Assembly (NCBI GenBank): GCA_051530055.1
Contig: CM121342.1
Location: 9,238,001-9,302,000 of the forward strand
Direction of reading: 5' to 3'
Source of the DNA: Neoechinorhynchus agilis
Taxonomy: Eukaryota > Acanthocephala
Length of the DNA: 64,000 nucleotides
Part shown: in pieces, positions 54,788 to 64,000 of the stretch
How positions within the stretch are numbered: position 1 is the stretch's first letter
How the letters are laid out: each line of letters opens with the position of its first letter
Position numbers and translations under genes: made by a program
Notes under the pieces: generated by a model
Database searches by the model: none
What the model was told of the DNA's origin: nothing
What the model saw: the letters and a program-made list of their open reading frames with translations, nothing else

Positions 54788-57271
54788 ATGATTGTTTGTG
54801 ACGACGACTGCAATAATCAAATTGATCTAAGTGATCTTTTCTTTAAACTCGAGGAGGACCGATACGCTAGAAATACTACCGAGACTGAAGCAGTTGACGA
54901 GGTTAAAGTCCGCGTTCGGGTACCGTTCGGTCAGAAACTGATTCTGGACCGAAAAGACCTCTGGGCTGAACTTTTGTTTGTACTGAGAAGCAGGTTATCT
55001 TCGAAATACGGTCAACCACGCATTATTATTGACTACTTTACCTGCTCAATGATTCACGATTTAAATAGTGTCAAGTCTCTAAGTTGTTATGAAGATTTGA
55101 GAGAGGCGATGAGTACTGGTTGTTTGACCAGTTCGAATGTAGCCGATAGTGATTTGGTTGATGATTACTTGTTTTTTAAATTGAAACAAAGACACCATTC
55201 GTGTGATTATTCGCCTTCGACCCCAGTGCGATCGAGCTCATATGCCGTTCGAAATAAACGTACTCATATGGAAGATTTTTATGTATCCATCGATAGAATT
55301 CGGCATCCATTCACCGGTCAACAATTGTCCATTCATTTGGTTGTGGATGGACACGGAGGAGCGGACACGGCTCTATATACGATTCGAATGGTTCCGTTCA
55401 TGATACTCGATTCTCGAGAATGCATTGACCAGTTCAAATTGAGAGAAATGTTTAAACAAATTCAGGCTTCGATTGTCCGAAGAAAGAATATCGATCGACT
55501 GGCTGGTGGATGTACGGCTAGTCTTGTGGTTGTTTGCGATGATGTCGTATATGTTTGTTGGCTCGGAGACACAGCCGTGTATGCTATTGATGAATCAGGT
55601 TTAATCAAGTTTAAAGCTAAATCTCATAAACCAGATAGGAAGGCGAGTAAGGAATCCCTTTAGTGTGTTTTATAAACATAATTTTTTAGGACGAATTCGA
55701 TCGAATAAGTCGTTTTGGAGGCGTTGTGAGTAAAAGTGGAGGTGATGTATTCAGGATCAACGGAACCATGGCAGTCTCACGAAGCTTAGGTAAGATTTTT
55801 AAATAGAAATCAACTTAGTCGTATATGTGAGTTGATTCTTGAAAATATGAACTGTGGCTAAAATCGTGTATGAATTTAATTTCTGAAGAAAAAAGGAGTT
55901 CCTATTCTTAGTATTGTCTCTTTTTTTTGCCTTGAAAATCTTAAGATCCTACTTTCACATTTTAGCAACAATGATCATATCTAAAAATACGTCTAAAAAG
56001 GTTACAAGAGACAGAGTTTTTATATGTGAAATTCAGTCTCTTAAATGTCCGAAATTATTTTAAATTTCAGCAAAAGGATTTAACTACTAGCTACTAAAAA
56101 TTTACTTTTTCAAGGGGTAACGTTTAGGTTTCGACTTGCACCTTTTTAAAAGTAATATCCAGTATTATAAATGTGTGATCGTGAGATTCAGGTTCCATTC
56201 ATCCGTCTTCTTAAATTAAGGATATTTAAAACAGCGGAATGAAAATTCTTAGATTAGTCTATCACATAATGTGAGAATTCCAAAAAGCTATAAGCGAGAC
56301 CATTAAATTTTTGGTAATATTAAAAGTACGGCATTCAATTAGAAAACCATAGCCTCTTTTTTTAGAAAGTAGAATTTTCAAAAGGGAGCAGCGTTTTTAA
56401 GGTTTGATATTCAATATTATAAATGTATGAGCGCGAAATTCAAATTTTATGATGGATGCGTCCTCGAGACAATGGAGGATAAAGATATTTCCCCGTTCTC
56501 ATGGTAATTTGTCAACATAAAATGGGATCTGCGCTAGAAAAAAGAATGATTTATCCATCTTATTTAAATCATGAAAACAGCGGAATGAAGATTCTTAGAT
56601 TAGTCTTTCACATAATCTGAAAGTTCTAAAACGCTATAAGAGCAACCATTAATTTTTTGGTAATATTAGAAGTACGGCATTGAATTAGAAAACCATAACC
56701 TCTTTTTTTATAGAAAGTAGGATTTCCAAAAAGGAGCAAGGTTTTTTTAAGACGTTCTTTGTTCTAATGTCGTCAATATTAAAATCACATATATTATTGA
56801 AAAAGAGAATTTGTTATTGAAACTCATGCGCGTTTAGGCGATATTCAGCTCCATCCTTACGTGAGTAGCGATTGTGAAATTCAAGTTCTTCGTATATCTT
56901 CGCTGAAATACATAATGATTGGTACAGACGGATTCAGTGACTATTGTAGCGATTCGGATCTTTTGAGTGCACTTTATCGGACTAATCACCAGGAGATTGG
57001 GATGGACAATTGCGTTCGGCACCTTGTATCGATTGCTCAACAAAACAAGAGCTCGGACAATATATGTCTCATTTTGGTGGACCTGAACATGAGATCCAGC
57101 AAGACATTTAGTGCAGATTCCTTAAAATCGGCGCGTACTTCATATAACCAGTCTTTTAGCACCGACGAGACTGATATCCACCTGACCAAACAACGATCGT
57201 CGGCCATTGTTGATCGGCCTCGAATGGTTGTTTGTAACGAATCCGGCCTCCGCGGATACGTATCGGACTGA
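54788..57271 (+). CDS. PP2C-type Ser/Thr phosphatase, FEM-2/PPM1F group
   Basis: Metal-dependent protein phosphatase. Exons 54,788-55,642, 55,690-55,789 and 56,838-57,271 give 462 residues, against about 450 in human PPM1F and nematode FEM-2. An N-terminal domain (1-150) precedes the catalytic domain: RNKRTHMED (D163), VVDGHGG (D187), GGCTASLVVV, WLGDTAVY, SHKPDRKDEFDRISRFGGVV across intron 1, NGTMAVSRSLGD across intron 2, IGTDGFSD (D349) and SSDNICLI (D392). All expected metal-binding Asp are present. Intron 1 (47 nt) starts with GC (AAG/GCGAGT); only this donor keeps the frame. Intron 2 is 1,048 nt. A Ser-rich tail follows residue 400. FEM-2 acts in nematode sex determination; that role is inferred here only from similarity. 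Confidence 0.9.
56231..56745 (+). repeat. Duplication inside PP2C intron 2, offset 346 bp
   Basis: The block starting ACAGCGGAATGAA at 56,231 recurs at 56,577 and runs through TTAGATTAGTCT, TGGTAATATTA and AGAAAACCATA with moderate divergence. It is an old local duplication in the intron. Confidence 0.8.
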
Positions 57272-57528
57272 TTGAGCGAGCAGAATAATCAAGTAAGGCG
57301 TGAGTGTATGTGGGTTGTCATTATGAACATAACGCAAACAGTAAATCCCAATTTGTGGATTAAAAATTCAAATATCGCAAAAGCCAGCAAGAAAAATACA
57401 CATTCTCTAGAGTATTAGTGCACACACATCCGTCTTTTCCGTCTAATGGCAACTTTTTATGGCGGCAGTTGTTACCGTACTTAAAAGACGGAGGCTCCAT
57501 TTTTCCATAGTCCTCCTCACCGAGAAAA
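57272..57528. other. Short spacer, no gene seen
   Basis: 3' flank of the PP2C gene and upstream region of the small membrane-protein frame. Confidence 0.4.
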
Positions 57529-57537
57529 TTGTGCATA

Positions 57538-57774
57538 ATGATCACCGAACCCGCGCAACGAATCGGGATCGTTTTAGGTTGCGTCGCCATTATTTGGATA
57601 CTGCTGATCACTGCCATGGTCTGCTTTGATGTTAAAAAGGACGCAAGAAAACATTTCAAGGATTGGCTACTTCAAAAACTCAGAAATCTTGTCAAAAGAA
57701 CAAGAAGGGGGAACGAGGATGAAGAAGCTGCCAACCGTACGAAACGAGACACTTTTCGTGTACCAAATCAATAA
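57538..57774 (+). CDS. Small single-pass membrane protein, unrecognised
   Basis: The 78-residue frame from ATG 57,538 encodes MITEPAQ, one strong membrane segment (IGIVLGCVAIIWILLITAMV), and a basic cytoplasmic-type tail (KKDARKHFKDWLLQKLRN, KRTRRGNEDEEAANRTKRD). The layout is type III or signal-anchor like, with positive residues after the segment placing the tail inside. It lies 266 bp after the PP2C stop, on the same strand. No family was recognised; it could be a real short gene or an exon of a longer one. Confidence 0.5.
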   Translation: MITEPAQRIGIVLGCVAIIWILLITAMVCFDVKKDARKHFKDWLLQKLRNLVKRTRRGNEDEEAANRTKRDTFRVPNQ

Positions 57775-57779
57775 CTATT

Positions 57780-58095
57780 CACTCTATGAACTTTTTAAGG
57801 GAACCACGCAAGTGTACACCAGACTAATAAAATCGAATCGCTTCTTGTCTTTTTCCGCAGGGAATTGGGGTTTCGTCTCAAAATGGTTGTTCTACTCCTT
57901 GCACAAAATGCGTGCCAAAGACTCCCAATCCCTCTGGGTGTCGGATCTTTCCAAAAAAAGAGGATCGATTAGTGCACACACGAAAAAGGAATTTTAAATG
58001 CTTCTTAAAAACTAATTTGAGAACTACTAGTATTGTGGCAAAGAAAACATATTTTAGAAGTGTTATTTAGGCAATAAATCGGTAAATACTCTATT
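57780..58095. other. No clear gene
   Basis: An overlapping frame (57,626-57,997) is mostly the shadow of the membrane-protein frame. Nothing else supported. Confidence 0.4.
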
Positions 58096-58097
58096 TA

Positions 58098-58375
58098 AAA
58101 CGTTTCGAACCTTGTAGGGTTTATCATTAGTTTGTTATTGGAAGACGCCTAAGACTCAATCAAAGACGCTTAAAACTTCGTAGGGTTAATCATCATTTTG
58201 TTTGTTATTAAAAGAAGCCTAAGACTCTATTAAAGACCTTTTGAACATCGTCGCGTTCATCATCATTTTGTTCGAACATCGTCGCTTTCACCATCAGTAT
58301 TCTTGCTACTAAAAGACGCTTAAGACTATTAAAGACGTTTCGAACCTCGTCGCTTTCACCATCAGTTTGCTTTTT
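58098..58375 (+). repeat. Imperfect tandem repeat of about 71 bp
   Basis: Units built from GACGCCTAAGACTC, TTAAAGAC, GTTTCGAACCT and TCATCATTTTG recur at about 58,141, 58,214 and 58,313, with a 29-bp internal duplication in one unit (CGAACATCGTCG). Confidence 0.7.
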
Positions 58376-58784
58376 GCCGCTCTAGATCGTCCAAGAGCAA
58401 AGTGGTTAACACTGGAGCATCCTCGGACTGGTCGATAGAGCTCATTTCTTTATCTGAAGAGATTGCATTTGAAGATCAAGCACATGAGCCATATTACATG
58501 CGCTATCTAAAAACCATGAAGGTTGAGCTTTCCTTTCGTCTTCAGCAATGAATTCTCCATAGCTATTAAAGCCTTGAATCCAAGACGCCATGGGCAAAAC
58601 ACCACTCGGGGTTCCACGCAGGTCATAGGGTAAAGCTCTCGATGTCCGTGAGGTACCAAGCGATAACCCCTTGGAACTTTCGAGGTGAAAAGTTGGACTG
58701 GTGAACGTAAAAAGGAGACAACTAACGTGTAACGCGTTATGATGCTTAAAAAACAGGTCGAGTTGACTTCATCACATCCCAACG

Positions 58785-59186
58785 GTGAAAACGGCTGTAG
58801 CCCTTTCGGAAAATCCTGATAATGCCATCGCATATTCCGACATTAAGGAAGCTAGCACGTCAACTGCTTCTTTAACCTCCGCTACTGTGGGTGCTATAGC
58901 CGCGGAGTTTAAGGAGGCAGTTGACGTGGGCGATTCGTCTCAATCTCTAAGACAATTGTTTTACCAGGTCCTGCGCCGCGGCACCAAACGATCCAAGTGT
59001 CTCGGCCGTTTTTTGAATACAAGGAGACTTCTAGGTGCATATTTTGTGCCGAGGAGAACACGAAATTTTTGTTTTGATCGAATAGCAGATACTAAATGTA
59101 GTAATCGCAGGGATAATAATCTAGCTTTTTATAAGAAGTGTACCAAGGTCAAAGAGTTCTATTTATCGTGCCAAAATTCAACTTAG
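58785..59186 (+). other. Unassigned open frame with internal hairpin
   Basis: A 133-codon frame without an ATG at its start encodes a Thr/Ser/Ala-rich then basic stretch. A 26-bp imperfect inverted repeat at 58,857-58,882 and 58,903-58,928 (ACGTCAACTGC and inverse) lies inside it. No family recognised; coding status doubtful. Confidence 0.25.
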
Positions 59187-59189
59187 AAA

Positions 59190-59811
59190 TTATGGCAGTC
59201 GGCGTCCTTAACAGGCCCTCGTTTCAGCCATCGCTCACGAGTACAAAAGGACGCAATTTACTAGCAGCGAGCTTGCTCCAAATGATTATGCCCGACTGAA
59301 ATAGAAAAATTCGAAAATTGCTCCAGAACTGTAACTCTCCGAAAATAAAAGAAGCACTAAAAGAGCAAACTGAATTGTTTAAAAAATAGAGTAACTAAAA
59401 TAGTTTCAGACTCTAAGAAATCAATTTAGTAATTTGGAAAATAACTCTTACCGTACAAAATTTAACAGCATCGAAACGATGCCAAAGAACTATAATATTT
59501 TAAGCTTATTAGGAAGTTGTCTGTAACGTTATAAATGATTGAGATCTTTAAAACTTACAATTTTATATTGCCACGCATAGCCTAATCAATCTCTAGCGAT
59601 GTTTAAGCGGTTATAAAAGGCAAAGAAATTTCTGTTGTGTTCTCGATGGATTTGAATAACTGGTTTTTATAATGTCACAACTACCAGCCTGCGCACCACA
59701 CAAACCACGCTGCCAGCTTTAAAAATCGATTGTAAATTTTCATTCTATAAAACTTAAAATTGTCCGTAGGTCTAATAATGAACATTTCTTATGTAAAACC
59801 TCAGTGTGATA
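59190..59811. other. No gene seen
   Basis: AT-rich spacer before the inverted repeat arm. Confidence 0.5.
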
Positions 59812-60065
59812 TAAATATCGATCGTCATACACTTTGATTAATGCTTTATCGATCGTACTACAAACATTAAATACTGTGATAATCGGTTATAAAGGGCAGT
59901 ATTGAAGTATTTGGTGAAAATGTCTGTATGTTTGTAGTGGTTTTTCAACTTAATAAAGATACACATTGGTTAGCTCAGAAAGCGAATAAAATCGCCGTTA
60001 ATTTAAAAAGACATTAAGCAAGCAGATTACACAGCTACTTTCCACAAATTGATTTTTCAATTAAA
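59812..60065. repeat. Long inverted repeat, arm 2 (partner 13,834-14,095)
   Basis: Nearly identical to the reverse complement of 13,834-14,095, some 46 kb away. Similarity ends at the TGTGATATAAATATCGATCG side and at GATTTTTCAATTAAA on the other. No target duplication was recognised. Confidence 0.85.
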
Positions 60066-60084
60066 ACTGACGACAAACATTTAA

Positions 60085-60881
60085 ACGCGCGCCAAAACAT
60101 TACAGGGAATAAAATTCTGTCGTTTTTTGATACCTTTTAAATCGCCGTCCGCTTTCAACCGCTGTAATTTCGTTTCTCGCATCGCTCTGTTTCGTTCTCC
60201 GATGAATCGAGCGACTTTGGAGCTGATGGTTGATTCTTTACCTTCGTATCGAATGCAAACGGAAGCGTCTCAATGGCCGTGAAGGATATTTTTAAGTTAT
60301 TGGTCTGGCGGCGATGCGTACTAAAGATCAAGTCTTTCTTCTGCGATGATCGAATATGTGATGCACCTCCTTACTATTCACCAGCACAAACTTCCTTCTG
60401 TTGTACGTCATGCATCCGAAAGAAGTCGTAGCCACATTGGAAACGTTGTTTTTCCGATTAATGTTCTACTTTGTGGTCATAATTGGTGAAGTCAATTGAC
60501 TCTCTCACTTGTAAGAGAATTTGTCGGGAGAGTAATGCTGTCGGGCAGTTGAAATCAAAATCCACTGTTTCAAACCTTAAATTGTTTTGGGCGTAAGCCA
60601 TAGATTAAATTTTCCAAGATGTTAATTCTGGCTTTTTCCAAGCGTTGCTTTTTAGGGATTTTCCGTTCGCTGCGCCGATTATAAATTTCAATATCTACAA
60701 TATTTTCGCATCTGAGCATCCAGCGTTTCAGTCGATTATCACCAATTGCTTTTTTTTCATAATTCCATTTGAACTTTATTCCAGTAGCAAAGGGTACGTC
60801 TAGTCTTCCCATCATATGCTGCAATATCGAATTCGTGATAGCTGCAATATAGGAGAACATGCTGTTGAAAATAAAATCCAT
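60085..60881 (-). CDS. Candidate unrecognised gene, minus, several frames
   Basis: Three protein-like minus-strand stretches follow each other. 60,881-60,570 is basic (ERKIPKKQRLEKARINILEN). 60,601-60,458 starts with ATG (MAYAQNNLRFETVDFDFNCP, LLSRQILLQVRESIDFTNYD). About 60,265-60,085 is basic and helical (FIGERNRAMRETKLQRLKAD, GDLKGIKKRQNF). They could be exons of one gene or a dicistronic arrangement, but splice sites were not resolved and no family was recognised. The upstream side is cut by the Penelope-like element D at 60,880, which may have disrupted the gene. Confidence 0.35.
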
Positions 60882-62760
60882 ATGTTTGAGATATGGGAAT
60901 TGAAGTAAGAATTAATTTATTGATTGAATATTTCGATCCAAACTAGGATCTTCTTCAGCGAATTCTAAAAATCACACGTTGATCTTATCGGGTGGAATCC
61001 GAAGCTTCAATCTGTAATCCGGCTTGTTTCCATCAAAAATGGATGACGACTGGATATACACAGCTTCCATGACCACACGACTGAATCGATCGTGACTTTG
61101 TAATAACACTTGTATGTTATCAAAATCGATCTGATGTCCAGTATTCACAGCGTGTGAGACCACTGCAGAACTCATGTCATTCTTTCTATTTATCGATCGC
61201 TTGTGCTCCTGAAATCTCCTGTTTAGATCGTTCGTTTGTCCGATGTAGACCTGATTACACTCACTACATGGAATCTTGTATACTGATCCAGATTGAGGCT
61301 CGCACGTCCCTTCCCACAATACACATCTACCAGGGTACTGCTACTACCTGTTTGTAGTGTCCTCTGCATCTTCCTGAACAAGGATTCATCATGGAAGGGG
61401 ACCTCTAGGAAAATCTTCTCTTTCTTCACATTAGAAACCTTTCCGTGGCTGTGTCTCACTCCTTCAAGGCATCTTTTTACCAAATGTAGAGGATAACCGA
61501 GTCTACCCGACAAGTCGAACAGGAAATTAAGCTCTTCATCCCGTATAAATTCATCACTACAGTGTGTAAAAGCTCTGTGAAATAACCATCTAATCCTAGA
61601 CATTTTGTATTTTTGCGGTTGCATTGAACTCCATGGAACAAAACGATGCGGGACACCATATTTCATGTACACGCTCGTTGTGTATGAATTCTCCTTTCGT
61701 TTAATGGATACATCGAGAAACGAAAAATATCCTCGTTCCTCAATGTTCATTGTCCACTGTATGTGTTCGTCCTTACCATTCAGCTGATTGTGAAGCTCCT
61801 CAATAGACAGGACAGAAGAGTCTAGCAATATGAAGGTATCGTTCACATATCTAACCTACAATTCGATCCCAGGGATAGCCTTTAAGAAATCAGATTCCCG
61901 TTGCCTCATATATAACTCAGCTAAGATAGGAGCTAGAGGACTTCCCATTTAGTCGCATCCCTCGAATCGAAAATTGGAAAATCTGGTACAGAACTGTAAA
62001 AGTTTTTTCCAGTCAGTCTTAGTGAGTTTCCATTCATTTTTAAGTGATAGCAAAGGAATAGCTAGATTGATTGCACGATTCGAATGAATTTTTGTGAAGA
62101 GGGACGTAACATCAGCAGAAACCACTGTGTAAGTAGAACCCCAATTAGAGCGAAGTCTTGATATGAAATGCTCACCATTATCAACAGTATTATCGGAAGA
62201 TCCCATTATACAACGTAGCATATCTGCTATTTTTCGGGACATATCAGTACAGAATGCCGAGTGGGCAGCCACTATAGGTCGAAACTTAATAGAGTTTTTG
62301 TGTACCTTGGCGAGAAGGTATAGTCTGGGCGTTTTTGCATCAGTAGAGCGAAGTGCTTTATAATCATCAGGAGGAAGCTTCCCTTGATTTTTCAATCTCA
62401 AAATAAATGAGTTGAATTCCCTTTCACGACTTTTTGTCGGGCATGTATTGAGCTGCTCAAACTCATTACCGTTGAGGATTTCGAGACCCGCTTCTCGATA
62501 TTGTTGTGAATTCGCAATACAATATCCATACCCCTTATCGATCTTGACAAAAACTACATCATTGATGTCCCTGAGAAGGTCCATTCCACGCTGCATTCTC
62601 CGGGAGATGTTAGAGTTAACATTCTTATTTTTAATAACTGAATCATAGTACTGTTCTATCTTCCAAGTTGGTATATTCAGATTATCATATTCGAGTCGCG
62701 TTCCAAGCTTCTCTAGCTTGATTCTGTATTCAAACTTCTTAGGTGGCGTATAAGGAATGA
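60880..62760 (-). mobile_element. Penelope-like element D, main copy
   Basis: The minus strand carries a nearly complete Penelope protein. The N-terminal part has KIDKGYGYCIANSQ. The RT has KTPRLYLLAKVHKNSIKFRP, SADVTSLFTKIHSNRAI and a RYVNDTFILLDSS catalytic region. The linker (HSHGKVSNVKKEKIFLEVPF) leads to a GIY-YIG endonuclease (VYKIPCSECNQVYIGQTNDL, NRRFQEHKRS, ending near 60,975). RT and endonuclease are not in one frame, and a few other breaks occur, so it is dead but is the best preserved of the four elements. The 3' half is repeated in inverted orientation at 62,803-63,581. Confidence 0.88.
60931..60958 (-). ncRNA. Hammerhead-like core, PLE-D 3' end
   Basis: Minus strand: CTGAAGA, GATCC, loop TAGTTT, GGATC, GAAA. 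Intact core and five stem-II pairs. Confidence 0.65.
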
Positions 62761-62802
62761 AATCGGGACGCGCATGCTTGATAATACTATTTCATGTATG
62801 GT

Positions 62803-63581
62803 CGGTGCCCCGCATCGTTTTGTTCCATGGAGTTCAATGCAACCGCAAAAATACAAAATGTCTAGGATTAGATGGTTATTTCACAGAGCTTTTACACACT
62901 GTAGTGATGAATTTATACGGGATGAAGAGCTTAATTTCCTGTTCGACTTGTCGGGTAGACTCGGTTATCCTCTACATTTGGTAAAAAGATGCCTTGAAGG
63001 AGTGAGACACAGCCACGGAAAGGTTTCTAATGTGAAGAAAGAGAAGATTTTCCTAGAGGTCCCCTTCCATGATGAATCCTTGTTCAGGAAGATGCAGAGG
63101 ACACTACAAACAGGTAGTAGCAGTACCCTGGTAGATGTGTATTGTGGGAAGGGACGTGCGAGCCTCAATCTGGATCAGTATACAAGATTCCATGTAGTGA
63201 GTGTAATCAGGTCTACATCGGACAAACGAACGATCTAAACAGGAGATTTCAGGAGCACAAGCGATCGATAAATAGAAAGAATGACATGAGTTCTGCAGTG
63301 GTCTCACACGCTGTGAATACTGGACATCAGATCGATTTTGATAACATACAAGTGTTATTACAAAGTCACGATCGATTCAGTCGTGTGGTCATGGAAGCTG
63401 TGTATATCCAGTCGTCATCCATTTTTGATGGAAACAAGCCGGATTACAGATTGAAGCTTCGGATTCCACCCGATAAGATCAACGTGTGATTTTTAGAATT
63501 CGCTGAAGAAGATCCTAGTTTGGATCGAAATATTCAATCAATAAATTAATTCTTACTTCAATTCCCATATCTCAAACATAT
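62803..63581 (+). mobile_element. Penelope-like element D, inverted 3' half
   Basis: A 5'-truncated copy in plus orientation, beginning in the RT thumb (PHRFVPWSSMQPQKYKMSRI) and running through the GIY-YIG domain to the same terminus. By eye the DNA is indistinguishable from the reverse complement of 60,880-61,655, including the frame break between RT and endonuclease. The two arms face each other across 1.15 kb. Either a very recent copy or an assembly palindrome. Confidence 0.88.
63503..63530 (+). ncRNA. Hammerhead-like core, PLE-D inverted copy
   Basis: Same core as 60,931-60,958 on the opposite strand: CTGAAGA, GATCC, loop, GGATC, GAAA. Confidence 0.65.
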
Positions 63582-64000
63582 TAGAACATCTCCTCTTGGA
63601 AAGGTATCTGGTCGGTCGGCTCAGCTCACGACAGGTCGCTTTAAAAGCTTCTACAGCACCCTTAGCGCCAAGCTCTTCCAGGTCAAGATTAGTGAGGAGA
63701 AATGGTGCTTTGGCTGTGATGAGATACATCGTTGGAGTAGGTAAACTCCTAAAGAATGAATGATTACCTCAACCCAAGAGGGTATATCATTCTACTGGGA
63801 GATTGTCGGCCATGATTGATCTTAAACATGCTATTGTAAATGGAATCGAGGACAGAATCCAGACTAATTTAGCTAACCAATGCACAGCACCTGCTCCACT
63901 GGAGCGAGCCAGGGAAGAGAGCAGTCAATTTGGGAAGATTCGCGGTAGCTGGAGGATTATATCTGACTGATGAAACTGGCTTGCGCTCCTTCCATTCAGT
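63582..64000. other. Right edge, possible exon
   Basis: A plus-strand frame near 63,590-63,736 (GRSAQLTTGRFKSFYSTLSA, KISEEKWCFGCDEIHRW) ends at a possible donor (AG/GTAAAC). It does not match any retroelement block here and was not identified. Nothing is supported after 63,740. Confidence 0.3.

Noticed and set aside
57626-57997. 124-codon frame after the membrane protein
   Set aside because: Its first third is a frame-shifted shadow of the membrane-protein gene, it has no credible start and no recognisable content.

Overview
This window reads as a repeat-rich animal genome, most likely a nematode. The evidence is a sigma-class glutathione S-transferase, a phosphatase of the FEM-2/PPM1F group, a casein-kinase-1-like relic, several introns of 42-47 nt, and splice acceptors placed just upstream of start codons, as with trans-splicing. 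The nematode assignment is an inference. No bacterial operons, tRNA genes or CRISPR arrays were seen. The host genes I can support are GST (18,769-19,410, minus), TXNDC9-like (32,814-33,512, plus), two head-to-head polyprenyl diphosphate synthase subunit 1 genes (44,210-46,362 minus; 49,652-51,072 plus), a three-exon FEM-2/PPM1F-like PP2C phosphatase (54,788-57,271, plus), a short membrane protein (57,538-57,774) and three copies of a small acidic protein gene (28.8k, 37.7k, 39.2k). Several exons remain unassigned.

Most of the rest is retroelement debris. There are four kinds. (1) Jockey/I-like LINEs with a CCHC gag, an APE endonuclease and a YADD reverse transcriptase; the best copy is 14,118-18,090, with others at 0.3-1.3k, 2.0-2.8k, 5.2-6.2k, 9.3-10.9k, 11.6-12.0k and 25.6-28.6k. 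(2) An RTE-like LINE (20.6-22.4k) and an endonuclease scrap at 36.5k. (3) A family with a YLDD reverse transcriptase, a CxC..H..C knuckle and an RPD...D restriction-like endonuclease, as scraps at 3.2k, 22.6k, 29.5-31.4k, 35.9k, 41.9k and 47.1-48.4k. (4) Penelope-like elements (PLEs) with a reverse transcriptase and GIY-YIG endonuclease, at 3.6-5.2k, 33.9-35.9k, 39.5-41.5k and 60.9-63.6k. One scrap of a Ty3/Gypsy integrase lies near 8.6k. Two copies of a tRNA-derived SINE lie at 12.9k and 32.3k.

The most interesting signal is in the PLE ends. Several carry a hammerhead-ribozyme-like core (CTGANGA, a stem, then GAAA) in which the stem-II sequence differs between families but still pairs. The same core sits in foldback insertions of about 160-210 bp that have no coding region and are flanked by 11-13 bp duplications (26,427-26,622; 34,730-34,891; more degenerate at 54,137-54,345). 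Two of these share their loop sequence although their arms differ. They look like non-autonomous PLE derivatives.

Other notable structures are: two diverged PDSS1 paralogues with identical lengths for seven matching exon segments and the same unresolved splice junction; a glutamine-rich 39-residue repeat gene in which the same stop codon has spread through several units; a 0.78-kb inverted repeat with indistinguishable arms in the last PLE; a 220-bp tandem array split by a retroelement; and a 250-bp inverted repeat shared between 13.8k and 59.8k.
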